Below the pieces are notes generated by a model. The model had not been told where the DNA came from. It saw only the letters and a program-made list of their open reading frames with translations, and made no database searches. Below, piece after piece: positions 34,369 to 41,351 of a stretch of 44,101 bases of DNA. Source of the DNA: CABQCM01 sp965145485 (GTDB lineage Bacteria > Bacillota > Clostridia > Oscillospirales > Acutalibacteraceae); assembly GCA_965145485.1 (NCBI GenBank), contig CBCTCU010000024.1, positions 1-44,101 on the forward strand. The letters are read 5' to 3'. The position numbers and the translations under genes are program-made. Every line of letters begins with the position of its first letter. Positions within the stretch are counted from its first letter, which is position 1.

Positions 34369-35340
34369 TCAGCCCTGCGACAGGCGCTTGAGTATCCGCA
34401 CATCCCGCCCTGCAAACTCCAGCATTTCATAACAGCCGACAAAACGGGACAGCAGGCGTTCGGTGTACCGGCTTTCGATTTCCCGCAGGGTCAGGTTGGT
34501 ACTCACGATGGTCGGACGGCTGGCCAAGATGCGGGTGTTGACGATATTATACACGGCTGAGACGACAAAAGCGGATGGAAACTCAGCCCCCAAATCATCC
34601 AGTATCAGAAGATCGCACTGCTGGAGCTGCCGCATGGTATCCCCATCCTTCTTGCCAAAGTGCTCCCTCTCCAGGTTCTCCAGAAAATTCTGCGCTGAGC
34701 CGTACAGCACAAAGTATCCCCTGGCCGTGACCTCCTTGGCGATCGCCAGGCTCAAATGAGTTTTTCCCAGTCCGGTTGCACCGATAAAAAGCAGATTCCC
34801 GGCTTTTCGGTCAAACGAACCGGCGTAGCTTCGACACCGGCTGAAAACCTGCTCCATCCGCCGGCGGGGCGACACCCCGCGTTCGTCTGCTTCTACCGGG
34901 TAATAATCCATCGAAAAGCGCTCAAAACCCGACTCCTCGAGCGGCGTCCCGCCGCCGAGCTCTTTGGCGAGCATTTCCCGCTCGAGCCGCAAAACGCAAT
35001 CGCATACTCGCCCTTCCACCCGGCCGGTATCCTGACAGCGCGGACAATGGTAACTGGGAGCAAAGCTGTCCTGCGTTAGGCCGTCGGCTTGGAGCAGGCG
35101 GTCCCTTTCCGCACGCGCCTCGTCGTGTTGCCGGCGCAGCGCGTGGACCTGGGTCTCGCCCCCCGTCATAGCCGCCTTCAGCCCGGCCGAAGCCAGCTTT
35201 GCCATCTCCCGCTCAATCTCACGGTATTCCGGGTGGCTAGCCAAATATTTGTCGTGCGCCCGCTCCGCGGCCGCTTCGGCGGCGCATTTGCGGCGAAAAA
35301 TAATTTTCAGGGCTTCGTCCCGGTATTTGGTGCGCTCCAT
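34369..35340 (-). CDS. DnaC/DnaI-type helicase loader ATPase
   Basis: The protein has 323 residues. Residues ~1-90 are helical. A zinc-binding cluster, YHCPRCQDTGRVEGRVCDC, lies at ~97-115 and is typical of Gram-positive DnaI. The AAA+ core shows Walker A GATGLGKTHLSLAIAKE and Walker B LLILDDLGAEFPSAF. It loads the replicative helicase DnaB at origins and restart sites. It lies directly downstream of the DnaD-domain gene, a well-known Gram-positive pairing. The length is close to that of Bacillus DnaI. It could also be called an IstB-like ATPase, but there is no transposase nearby. Confidence 0.93.
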   Translation of the reverse strand: MERTKYRDEALKIIFRRKCAAEAAAERAHDKYLASHPEYREIEREMAKLASAGLKAAMTGGETQVHALRRQHDEARAERDRLLQADGLTQDSFAPSYHCPRCQDTGRVEGRVCDCVLRLEREMLAKELGGGTPLEESGFERFSMDYYPVEADERGVSPRRRMEQVFSRCRSYAGSFDRKAGNLLFIGATGLGKTHLSLAIAKEVTARGYFVLYGSAQNFLENLEREHFGKKDGDTMRQLQQCDLLILDDLGAEFPSAFVVSAVYNIVNTRILASRPTIVSTNLTLREIESRYTERLLSRFVGCYEMLEFAGRDVRILKRLSQG

Positions 35341-35383
35341 CCAGTTCTCCCCTTTCGCTGCGTCCTATCAGCATCCAGCATAG

Positions 35384-36370
35384 TTACGATTGCGGCTTGT
35401 CACCCAGCAGCTTTTGTATTTCATCCATATCATAAGAAGTTGCCCGTTTGTTGCTTGCGGCCGTGTTCCGCGCCTTTTTCTCCCGATCCTCACGGGCCTG
35501 GTCGGGCGTACGAATCCCCTTTTTCTGCCATTGGTCGAGCACCTTGTTGATATAAGGCAGGCTGCATTTACCGGTGGCGTCCACACAGGCGTCGTAAGCC
35601 AGCCGCAACATCTGCGGGGTAAAATGCCACTCGTCCAGCCAACGGGTCGCCATAGCCTGTTCCCGCTCGGATGGCTGCCTGCGCTCCATTCCAAAAGCCT
35701 TCTGCACCTGCGCCCAGGCCTTGCGCTGCCGCTCCAGCTCCGATAGCTTGCGCTCGGCTTTCTCGAGCGAGTCGATCTCCTCCTGCGCCCAGGACAACGC
35801 CACCTTTTCCACATACCGGATATTGCCCTTCCCCTGCGCAATGCTGTATTCCAGGATCATCGCGATGACCTCCGCCGGCAGGCCCTCGGTATCGTGCAAA
35901 TAGACCAGTGTGGACATCTCACCCGCCGAAATGGTGCGCCCCAATCTCAGCTGAGCCTGCGCGAGGAGCCACGCAATCTCCTTGGACTGCTCGCCTCGGG
36001 CAATGACCTCATCCCGCGACGGTTTTGCTGCCGGCGGCGCTGGACGGCGCGAAGGACGGGCGGGTTTTGCCGGTTCCAACGTCTCTTGTTCCTGCTCGCG
36101 CTGAACCGAAGGCGCAGCCATTTCCGGATTGTCCGTATTTGCAACCAAACCGGCACTGATCCAGTACTGCATTGCGTCCGCCAGATCCTCCGCCGCAAGG
36201 CCGAGCATCTCTGCCAAACCCGACGGTTCGCACGCCTGTTCCGGCCGCGCAAGCAAACACAACAGCACCTTGAGTTGAACCGCACCCGCTAGTCGGATAT
36301 GTTTGTCCACCACCTCGGTGGGCACACCAAACATTCGGCTATATGCGGCTGGTGAAATCATATATCCCAT
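35384..36370 (-). CDS. DnaD-domain replication protein
   Basis: The protein has 328 residues. The ATG at 36370 follows AGGAGAGGCAAAG. The N-terminal ~85 residues resemble a winged helix (LKVLLCLLAR, LAEMLGLAAEDLADAMQYWISAGLV). A Pro/Ala-rich linker follows. Two DnaD domains come next: ISAGEMSTLVYLHDTEGLPAEVIAMILEY with NIRYVEKVALSW, then EWHFTPQMLRLAYDACVD with SLPYINKVLDQW. It is part of the primosome that loads the DnaB helicase with the DnaI/DnaC-like protein encoded next. Confidence 0.92.
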   Translation of the reverse strand: MGYMISPAAYSRMFGVPTEVVDKHIRLAGAVQLKVLLCLLARPEQACEPSGLAEMLGLAAEDLADAMQYWISAGLVANTDNPEMAAPSVQREQEQETLEPAKPARPSRRPAPPAAKPSRDEVIARGEQSKEIAWLLAQAQLRLGRTISAGEMSTLVYLHDTEGLPAEVIAMILEYSIAQGKGNIRYVEKVALSWAQEEIDSLEKAERKLSELERQRKAWAQVQKAFGMERRQPSEREQAMATRWLDEWHFTPQMLRLAYDACVDATGKCSLPYINKVLDQWQKKGIRTPDQAREDREKKARNTAASNKRATSYDMDEIQKLLGDKPQS

Positions 36371-36495
36371 CTTTGCCTCTCCTGTAACAATCGAATCTAT
36401 CACGCGATCCCCAACAATTTACGAACAACACCCCATATTAATCAGGCCCGAAAAGACCGTTAGCCATTGCCCTGTTATCCGGCAGACCGCCCTAC

Positions 36496-36525
36496 AACAA
36501 AAAAGCTGCCCGACAGGACAGCTTC
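36496..36525 (-). terminator. Terminator of the XRE regulator gene
   Basis: On the minus strand AGCTGTCC pairs with GGGCAGCT followed by TTTTTT, ~20 bases past the stop. Confidence 0.85.
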
Positions 36526-36541
36526 AAACCGACCGGATCGT

Positions 36542-36913
36542 CTATTTTTCCAGCGACTGTTCAAGCAGGGCTTTCGCATGATTCACCATTTCCCGCTGAT
36601 CCGAAGCGCCTAATTGCCGGAACAGTAAGATCAAATCCTGTTCGGATTTTTTCAACTGGCTCATCGCCACCGACTGATTGGCAGGATAATAATTCTCCGT
36701 ACCATCCCGCATACGATCCCCCATCTCGCTCAGGAGCTCGTCGACGCTTACATTAAAAAGGTGAGCCAATCGCAACAGGACATTAGGGTGCGGCTGAGTT
36801 TTGCCTATCTCATAGCAGGAATAGGTCGACCGATCAATCCCCAAGGCATTTGCAACCTGCAATTGACTTAACGAACACTGGGTTCGAAAGGTTCTCAAAT
36901 TGCGACTCAGCAT
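36542..36913 (-). CDS. XRE-family helix-turn-helix protein
   Basis: The protein has 123 residues. The ATG at 36913 follows GGGAGTGATATGC. Residues ~5-60 are a Cro/C1 helix-turn-helix: LRTFRTQCSLSQLQVANALGIDRSTYSCYEIGK, then PNVLLRLAHLFNVSVDELL. The C-terminal helix region (QSVAMSQLKKSEQDLILLFRQL) looks like a dimerisation or sensor part. It is a DNA-binding regulator of unknown target. It may be a phage-type repressor given the prophage remnant at 39.7-41.9 kb, but it lies on the other side of tmRNA, so it may also be a chromosomal gene. Confidence 0.88.
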   Translation of the reverse strand: MLSRNLRTFRTQCSLSQLQVANALGIDRSTYSCYEIGKTQPHPNVLLRLAHLFNVSVDELLSEMGDRMRDGTENYYPANQSVAMSQLKKSEQDLILLFRQLGASDQREMVNHAKALLEQSLEK

Positions 36914-37297
36914 GCATATCACTCCCTTTCAATTACAGTTTATATTATACGGTCGCTGAGTTCCGATGTCAATCAAATTCTTCCCATTTTCCAAGGTTTT
37001 TCGCGTGTTTTACAGGATTAGGCAACCGCGTGAAATGAGTTCTCAATTCCTATAAAATCAGGCGGATATAACGTCGGTAATAAATCATTTATCTAGCTGC
37101 TCAAAAGAATTTTGAAATAAGGGTAGCATTTCGTGTCACACCTATGGTATAATAATTATAATCTATTATTTAAAGCCATATGCAAACGATCCCCATGGCA
37201 CGGTGCGTCATGGAGCAATATTTTTCAAATTGTAATGATGCACTCAAAACGATCATAGAATGGTATCGTTTGTTACAAAAGATACTATCATCCATAT
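36914..37297. other. Leader region upstream of tmRNA
   Basis: There is no protein gene. A TATAAT preceded by TG (~37149-37154) is the best -10 for the ssrA precursor, with a second TATAAT-like sequence just after. The ~140 bases that follow probably form a 5' precursor trimmed by RNase P. Confidence 0.5.
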
Positions 37298-37645
37298 GGG
37301 GGCGCAATGGTTTCGACGGGGACTTTGAACTAAGATCAGCGGGCAGCGTTGCGGACACGCTTTAAACGCCGCAAACTTTGAATGAAACGACAACAATAAA
37401 GTTGCGTACGCAGCCTAATTAGGCTGCCGTTCTGCCCCGGAGCACCGCGGCCGGGGGCCAGAGCGTCACGAAGCGGTGAACGTGAATGAGGGAGTGCTCC
37501 GTACCTCGTCACGGCGCAGGAGCTACCACAGCGGTAAGCCTGTCAACCGGCGTACCGTGCGGGAACCGAAAAGGATTGACTGCGCCCGGAGAAAATTTTA
37601 GGAATTGGTTTTCGGACAGGGGTTCGACTCCCCTCGCCTCCACCA
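37298..37645 (+). ncRNA. ssrA: Transfer-messenger RNA (tmRNA)
   Basis: The RNA spans about 348 bases. It begins GGGGGCGCAATGG and ends CGCCTCCACCA, whose arms pair as the tRNA-like acceptor with an encoded CCA. GGTTTCGACGGGGACT near the start and GGTTCGACTCCCC near the end are the family hallmarks. The tag frame reads AAC GAC AAC AAT AAA GTT GCG TAC GCA GCC TAA (37386-37418), giving (A)NDNNKVAYAA. The Ala-Ala end is the usual degradation signal. TGA precedes the AAC resume codon in frame. tmRNA frees stalled ribosomes and tags their products. Its 3' end is a frequent phage integration site. Confidence 0.95.
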
Positions 37646-37650
37646 GTTGC

Positions 37651-37686
37651 AAATCCCTGACAAAATTGATTTTTTGTCAGGGATTT
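37651..37686 (+). terminator. Hairpin after tmRNA, probable terminator
   Basis: AATCCCTGACAAAA pairs with TTTTTGTCAGGGATT. It lies 6 bases past the tmRNA 3' end. The T-run is in the 3' arm instead of after it, so termination may be leaky. Confidence 0.65.
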
Positions 37687-37694
37687 ATTATAAT
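37666..37694 (+). promoter_or_regulatory. Promoter of the leader-peptide/methyltransferase unit
   Basis: TTGATT (37666-37671), 17 bases, TATAAT (37689-37694). It overlaps the hairpin behind tmRNA. Confidence 0.65.
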
Positions 37695-37722
37695 AAATTA
37701 TCATATCTGAAAGGTGTGGTCT

Positions 37723-37761
37723 ATGATGAAAAGTTTACGGTTTAGAGGTAGCTATATTTAG
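37723..37761 (+). CDS. Putative 12-residue leader peptide MMKSLRFRGSYI
   Basis: AAAGGTG precedes ATG at 37723 by a good distance. The frame reads 12 codons and stops at TAG (37759-37761). Its stop codon touches the left arm of the perfect hairpin at 37760-37790. The order of promoter, short peptide, hairpin, ribosome site and gene is that of translation-dependent attenuation. It is too short to judge by similarity. Confidence 0.55.
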   Translation: MMKSLRFRGSYI

Positions 37762-37790
37762 CGGATAAAATAAAGTCCATTTTATCCGCT
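37760..37790 (+). promoter_or_regulatory. Candidate attenuator hairpin before the methyltransferase gene
   Basis: AGCGGATAAAA (37760-37770) pairs perfectly with TTTTATCCGCT (37780-37790), with a 9-base loop. No T-run follows. The methyltransferase ribosome site is ~13 bases further on. A ribosome stalled on the leader could change folding here and control translation. Confidence 0.6.
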
Positions 37791-37816
37791 CATCAATATA
37801 AGAAAGAGGATTAAAA

Positions 37817-38530
37817 ATGGATTATAAGACTATTATTGCAAATCTTACTGAAAGCAAATTTCTAATTAGTATGACCCCGATTGAAAAGGTTGTTGAAATC
37901 GGTTTTACTTCTGGTATGGACAGCACATCAACCATTCTTGACCTTTGTTGCGGATATGGTGAAATGCTTAAAGTCTGGAATCAGGCATTTGGCTGTAGAG
38001 GCGTTGGAGTTGACATTTGCCCGGAATTTATAAACGAGGGAAATATAAGGCTCCAACAAGAGCAAATCCAGAATGTTAAGTTGGTTGAACACGATGTACT
38101 GACATGGGAATCGGATGAACTCTACGATTACGTTTGTCTGAGTGGTGAAGATTTTGGAGGATTCGAAAACACCATAACTTTGCTTGAAAAATATGCAAAG
38201 CCAAATGGAAAACTCATTATCGGCACCAGATTTTCAAAAACAGAATGTCCACCTGCTGAACTTATTGATTTTGAGGGTGAAACGCTGTCGCTTTTGGCAA
38301 TCAATGAGATTATTAGAAAGCACGGCTATTTTATTACATCAATGGCAAGTGACACAGATGCCGAATGGGAACGTTATATTATGTGGAGTGCCCGCAGACA
38401 TTTGGACAATCTACGAAACAATCCAGATGATAATGAGTACAAAAATTGGTGTGATAAGTGGTATGATATTTATTTCCGTATTCGCAGACAGTTTGAAGGC
38501 TATGTCACATTAGTAATAGAAAAATTATAA
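37817..38530 (+). CDS. SAM-dependent methyltransferase in an AT-rich insert
   Basis: The protein has 237 residues. The ATG at 37817 follows AAAGAGGATTAAAA. The SAM-binding motif I is STILDLCCGYGEMLKVW, with acidic GVDICPE at the end of strand 2. The rest, including a C-terminal segment rich in aromatic and basic residues (WCDKWYDIYFRIRRQFEGY), matches small-molecule methyltransferases of Gram-positive bacteria. The target is unknown. Codon use is clearly AT-rich compared with the GC-rich host genes, so it was probably gained by transfer. It is preceded by a promoter, leader peptide and hairpin, and flanked by copies of the ssrA 3' end. Attenuated methyltransferases are often drug-inducible, but this is not shown here. 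Confidence 0.9.
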   Translation: MDYKTIIANLTESKFLISMTPIEKVVEIGFTSGMDSTSTILDLCCGYGEMLKVWNQAFGCRGVGVDICPEFINEGNIRLQQEQIQNVKLVEHDVLTWESDELYDYVCLSGEDFGGFENTITLLEKYAKPNGKLIIGTRFSKTECPPAELIDFEGETLSLLAINEIIRKHGYFITSMASDTDAEWERYIMWSARRHLDNLRNNPDDNEYKNWCDKWYDIYFRIRRQFEGYVTLVIEKL

Positions 38531-38580
38531 TTACTAAAAGTCCAGAAATAGCAGATGTCTGCTGATCTTACAACCTTCGC

Positions 38581-38643
38581 GTCATGGCAAATCCTCCGAC
38601 GAAGTAGCAGATTTTTGTTTTTGGTTTGTTCGGCACCATCAAA
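38581..38643 (+). repeat. Direct repeat A1, 63 bases
   Basis: This copy matches 39603-39665 at roughly four of every five positions. It begins GTCATG and contains AGATTTTTGTTTTTGGTTT, which is fully shared by both copies. It lies ~50 bases past the methyltransferase stop. Confidence 0.75.
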
Positions 38644-38799
38644 TCGGAGTGTGCTTACGCCGTTGCTCCGCCTTTTTCACAAAAAGTCACACTCGGCTCG
38701 CTGTCGCTACCAACTTTTTGCGAGTTCGAGAGAGTTCAAATCCCCAATCCGAAAAGCCGAAAAAATCTTTTTTATGTGGCTCTCACAAAATTATCACTG

Positions 38800-38845
38800 C
38801 ACGAACCCCTAAAAGGAAAATTACTGTTTTCCGCGGGGGTTCGTG
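38800..38845. repeat. Interrupted inverted repeat
   Basis: CACGAACCCC at 38800-38809 pairs with GGGGTTCGTG at 38836-38845, and inside it GGAAAA with TTTTCC. This makes a long imperfect hairpin between the repeat A1 and the ssrA-like end. Confidence 0.7.
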
Positions 38846-38883
38846 TTGTGCGTTGAATGGAAGTAAGCCTGGGAGAATCTAAC

Positions 38884-38914
38884 GGGTTCGATCAGCGCGA
38901 GTATGCCTCCACCA
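38884..38914 (+). repeat. Partial copy of the ssrA 3' end (candidate attachment site)
   Basis: GGGTTCGA at 38884-38891 and GCCTCCACCA at 38905-38914 reproduce the T-arm core and the acceptor end of tmRNA (37620-37645) in the same order and orientation. The middle is diverged and lacks the matching stem. It is 1.27 kb from the true 3' end. It looks like an attachment site left by integration into ssrA, or a decayed donor copy. Confidence 0.65.
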
Positions 38915-38948
38915 TTTTGTTTAATTTATTAAAAAAGCTGGAATTGTC

Positions 38949-38977
38949 TTGACGGTAAGTTTTTGTTATGATATTTT
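38949..38977 (+). promoter_or_regulatory. Promoter of the hypothetical gene 39022-39531
   Basis: TTGACG (38949-38954), 17 bases, TATTTT (38972-38977) with a TG extension. Confidence 0.6.
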
Positions 38978-39021
38978 ATAGATACCTTCAGTTGACAAGG
39001 CTCTGAAAGGAGATTAATAAT

Positions 39022-39531
39022 ATGGGAACATCAAAAGAAGCAGAACTGATTAATGAGTTGATATCGAAATTGAATGATGAAGATAAGCTCTTATGTGAGC
39101 CGGTGATAAACGAATTGCTGGCGCTTGATTATATACCTAAAAAAAACAAAAAAAGCAACTTCGTTGTAAAATTTGAAAAGTATGGGCGAATTATTATAAA
39201 ATTAGAGGTCGGTCACGACGGACTTTTAAAATTTCATATGCGATATTCTGCATGTACAGCATATCCGGAAATATTTATTAAATCAGCAATGCAGCGCAAT
39301 GCAGCGTGGGTGAAGCGAGGTCAATACTGGGATAATCATGATCCAAATCATTGTTGCGGTTTATGCAAAGGTAATCCACGCCTATATCATGTCGTTCAGG
39401 ATAACGGGACTGAAGTTGATACCTGCGGCGGATTTACCAAACATATTCAAGGCATAACATACCATGATGTCCCCGACATATTAAGAATGATTAAGGAGCA
39501 AGATAAATATTTTACAGAAACATTTTCTTAA
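39022..39531 (+). CDS. Hypothetical Cys-containing protein in the AT-rich insert
   Basis: The protein has 169 residues and I do not recognise its family. The ATG at 39022 follows AAAGGAGATTAATAAT. No signal peptide or membrane segment is seen. Residues ~1-40 are helical and acidic. A beta-rich part, SNFVVKFEKYGRIIIKLEV, is followed by FHMRYSACTAYPEIF. A distinctive cluster, NHCCGLCKGNPRLYHVV, then VDTCGGF, holds four Cys and a His that could bind zinc. The gene has its own promoter and a terminator behind, codon use is AT-rich, and it lies between repeat A1/ssrA-like sequences and repeat A2. It was probably carried in with the methyltransferase. Confidence 0.8.
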   Translation: MGTSKEAELINELISKLNDEDKLLCEPVINELLALDYIPKKNKKSNFVVKFEKYGRIIIKLEVGHDGLLKFHMRYSACTAYPEIFIKSAMQRNAAWVKRGQYWDNHDPNHCCGLCKGNPRLYHVVQDNGTEVDTCGGFTKHIQGITYHDVPDILRMIKEQDKYFTETFS

Positions 39532-39602
39532 TTCAATGGAAACAACAACCGTTTTCTTGTGGAAATAGATAAAATTTTTTGTTCAATCATTATAACCATC
39601 AT

Positions 39603-39665
39603 GTCATGACGAATCCGACGACGAAATAGAAGATTTTTGTTTTTGGTTTATTCTGCACCACCAAA
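39603..39665 (+). repeat. Direct repeat A2, 63 bases
   Basis: This is the partner of 38581-38643. Together the two copies follow the two cargo genes, each coming after a stop codon, so the copies mark the ends of gene cassettes or sites of past recombination. Confidence 0.75.
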
Positions 39666-39669
39666 CACA

Positions 39670-39702
39670 GAAAAACCGCCTATTTTCAGGCGGTTTTCTC
39701 TT
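39670..39702. terminator. Bidirectional terminator between hypothetical gene and integrase remnant
   Basis: AAAACCGCC pairs with GGCGGTTTT around TATTTTCA, and T-rich sequence follows on both strands. Confidence 0.88.
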
Positions 39703-39727
39703 TTCATCCCCGAAATATCCCCGAATA

Positions 39728-40330
39728 TCATTGGATTTTGTTCAAGACCTGGATGGCGCGCTCCTCCTCGCGGAGATAAAGATGGCTATATGTGTTCCAG
39801 GTAATCTCAATCTTGGAGTGCCCCAGCCGCCGGGCAATCTCCTGTATATTGATCCCCTCGTTTGCCAGCAACGATGCGTGAGAGTGCCGGAAATCATGGA
39901 TGCGGATGTGCGGCAGATGGGCCGCCCTGGCAAACATTTTGTTCTTGTTTTCAAGGCTGGTATCCCTCAAACATTTCGGCCCACCGCAGACGCGGAATTC
40001 TTCGCTGTAGCCGTCGATCTCCTGCTGCATGGACTTTGGGGGTCCCCCAATATTTTAATAAGCGGCTCGGGGACTTGCAGGTCGCGATATGAGGAGTGGT
40101 TTTTGGGCGGCGTCTCCCGGTCAGGGCCTTTCAGCTTATGTGCGATGCTCCTGCGGACGTGAATGATATTCGCGTCAATATCCGACCATTTGAGCGCGTT
40201 GATCTCCCTTTTTCGCATACCGGTATAGTATGCGATGGCAAAGAACTCATCATACTCCCCAGCCCGTAATGGTGCCGGCCTGCTCGGCGTAGTCGCGGGC
40301 TGTAAAACGCGCGCTTTGTAGGCATAAAAA
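39728..40330 (-). pseudogene. Tyrosine recombinase (phage integrase), frameshifted and 5'-truncated
   Basis: Two overlapping frames together make the catalytic domain. The upstream part reads EYDEFFAIAYYTGMRKREIN then ALKWSDID (the first catalytic Arg is in TGMRKRE). The downstream part reads HIRIHDFRHSHASLLANEG, ARRLGHSKIEITWNTYSHLY, giving the H-x-x-R-H box and catalytic Tyr. The break falls at a G5/C5 run near 40047; one added G would restore the frame (ILGGPPKSMQQE). The N-terminal DNA-binding part is missing. No full-length start is seen. It is a remnant of the element integrated at ssrA, pointing towards tmRNA. A sequencing indel at the G-run cannot be excluded, but the truncation would remain. 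Confidence 0.85.
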
Positions 40331-40349
40331 ACCCCGCCTAAGCGGGGTT
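40326..40349 (-). terminator. Terminator of the PH-like gene
   Basis: On the minus strand AACCCCGC pairs with GCGGGGTT, then TTTTTA. It lies directly past the stop at 40358. Confidence 0.9.
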
Positions 40350-40357
40350 GGAGACAA

Positions 40358-40732
40358 TCACAGGACAAAGCCGCTTATGATCCGGCATATGGCAGGGACA
40401 TCGGCATGGCTGACAAATTCAAACTTTACCTTACCCATACCGCTAAACCAAAGCTCCAGTTCGCTGTCCAAATCCAAGACCCCGGCGGTCTCGACCGAAA
40501 AAGCCTGAATCTTGCTGTACGGGAGCGACGTAAAATCCTTCTTTTTGCCCGTCATCCCTTGCACGTTGATGGCAATGATCCGTTTGTTGGTAAATACAAT
40601 TCCGTCTCGTATCCCCTGGAATGTAGCGATGATAGCTTCGTTGGGGACAAATAAGGGCGATATACTCTCCCAGAATGTATTGTCCGGCACGGGTTTGAGT
40701 TTTGCAAAGCTGGCGTTCTGAAAGTCGATCAT
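40358..40732 (-). CDS. Small bacterial PH-domain-like protein
   Basis: The protein has 124 residues. The ATG at 40732 follows AAGGAGTCAACAAA, so the longer in-frame extension upstream (which belongs to the decayed Ltp gene) is rejected. The pattern NEAIIATFQGIRDGIVFTNKRIIAIN, then KKKDFTSLPYSKIQAFSVETAG and LELWFSGMGKVKFEFV, is typical of bacterial PH-like domains (YvbH/bPH type). These small proteins occur in many Firmicute chromosomes and phages, with unclear roles. It is followed at once by a terminator and sits between the integrase remnant and the Ltp remnant. Confidence 0.85.
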   Translation of the reverse strand: MIDFQNASFAKLKPVPDNTFWESISPLFVPNEAIIATFQGIRDGIVFTNKRIIAINVQGMTGKKKDFTSLPYSKIQAFSVETAGVLDLDSELELWFSGMGKVKFEFVSHADVPAICRIISGFVL

Positions 40733-40755
40733 TTTGTTGACTCCTTTTAAGTTTA

Positions 40756-41046
40756 TTGCGCAAAATCCAGCGTGGTTATACAGCCTTTTGTGAGGGCATC
40801 TTTCCAATTTCAAGCGTTCAATCAGGCCAGATTTGGTAAAACCCATTGTGTCTAAGTAAGTTTTGGCCATTGGAACCGCCTGTCCCATCCAGTCAGCTCC
40901 ACATCGATCTACCGTATACGTTGCTTATGCAGTCGAATATCCTTCAAGCGCCAACTGCTCAATAAGGCCCGGAACAGGAAAATGCCATTACTCCAAGATA
41001 TGGTTCTGCTTCTCACAGCGCGTTTCATTGCCCCACAATTGCTCCA
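40756..41046 (-). pseudogene. Ltp-type superinfection-exclusion lipoprotein, decayed
   Basis: Minus-strand translation shows the tandem Ltp repeat with damage. First GQ*NAL*EAEPYLGVMAFS (two in-frame stops), then after a one-base shift GLIEQLALEGYSTA*ATYTVD, a third stop, then RCGADWMGQAVPMAKTYLD and TMGFTKSGLIERLKLE. Intact family members read approximately GQKNAL...YL..MAFS..GLIEQL..EGYS..ATY.VD.CGADW...A...A..YL. The match in order and spacing is clear. In phage TP-J34 of Streptococcus, Ltp blocks DNA entry of other phages, and its gene sits beside the integrase as here. The lipid-linked N-terminus is not found. The rest of the 40733-41351 gap shows nothing else. Confidence 0.8.
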
Positions 41047-41351
41047 GCCGTATCACGGCCGGATGCTTCTGAATCTTCGGATATCTCATCATCGGTATCA
41101 ATGATTTCTGAAAACGCGGTGTCCCGGTGGTGGAAAAGACAAAGAGCCGATGAATAACTCGTTGACGATATGGACACAGGAGGAGGGATCATAACGATTG
41201 CCAAGTTTTCAGGCCTTTTGCAAGTTTGAGGCTCTACCCGCCCATTCTCTGAAGCGGCTGGTTGACCACAGCGCCCAGTGGGGATATAAGCTACCTATAG
41301 TTGCATCTCATGCCCTCTCCTGTTTTCCCGTCGTGGATGCAAAACCATAGA

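Noticed and set aside
37298..39665. CRISPR array
   Set aside because: The repeats are only two, ~63 bases, 1 kb apart and imperfect.
40733..40888. N-terminal extension of the PH-like protein
   Set aside because: The extension reads as Ltp repeat sequence and the true ribosome site lies before 40732.
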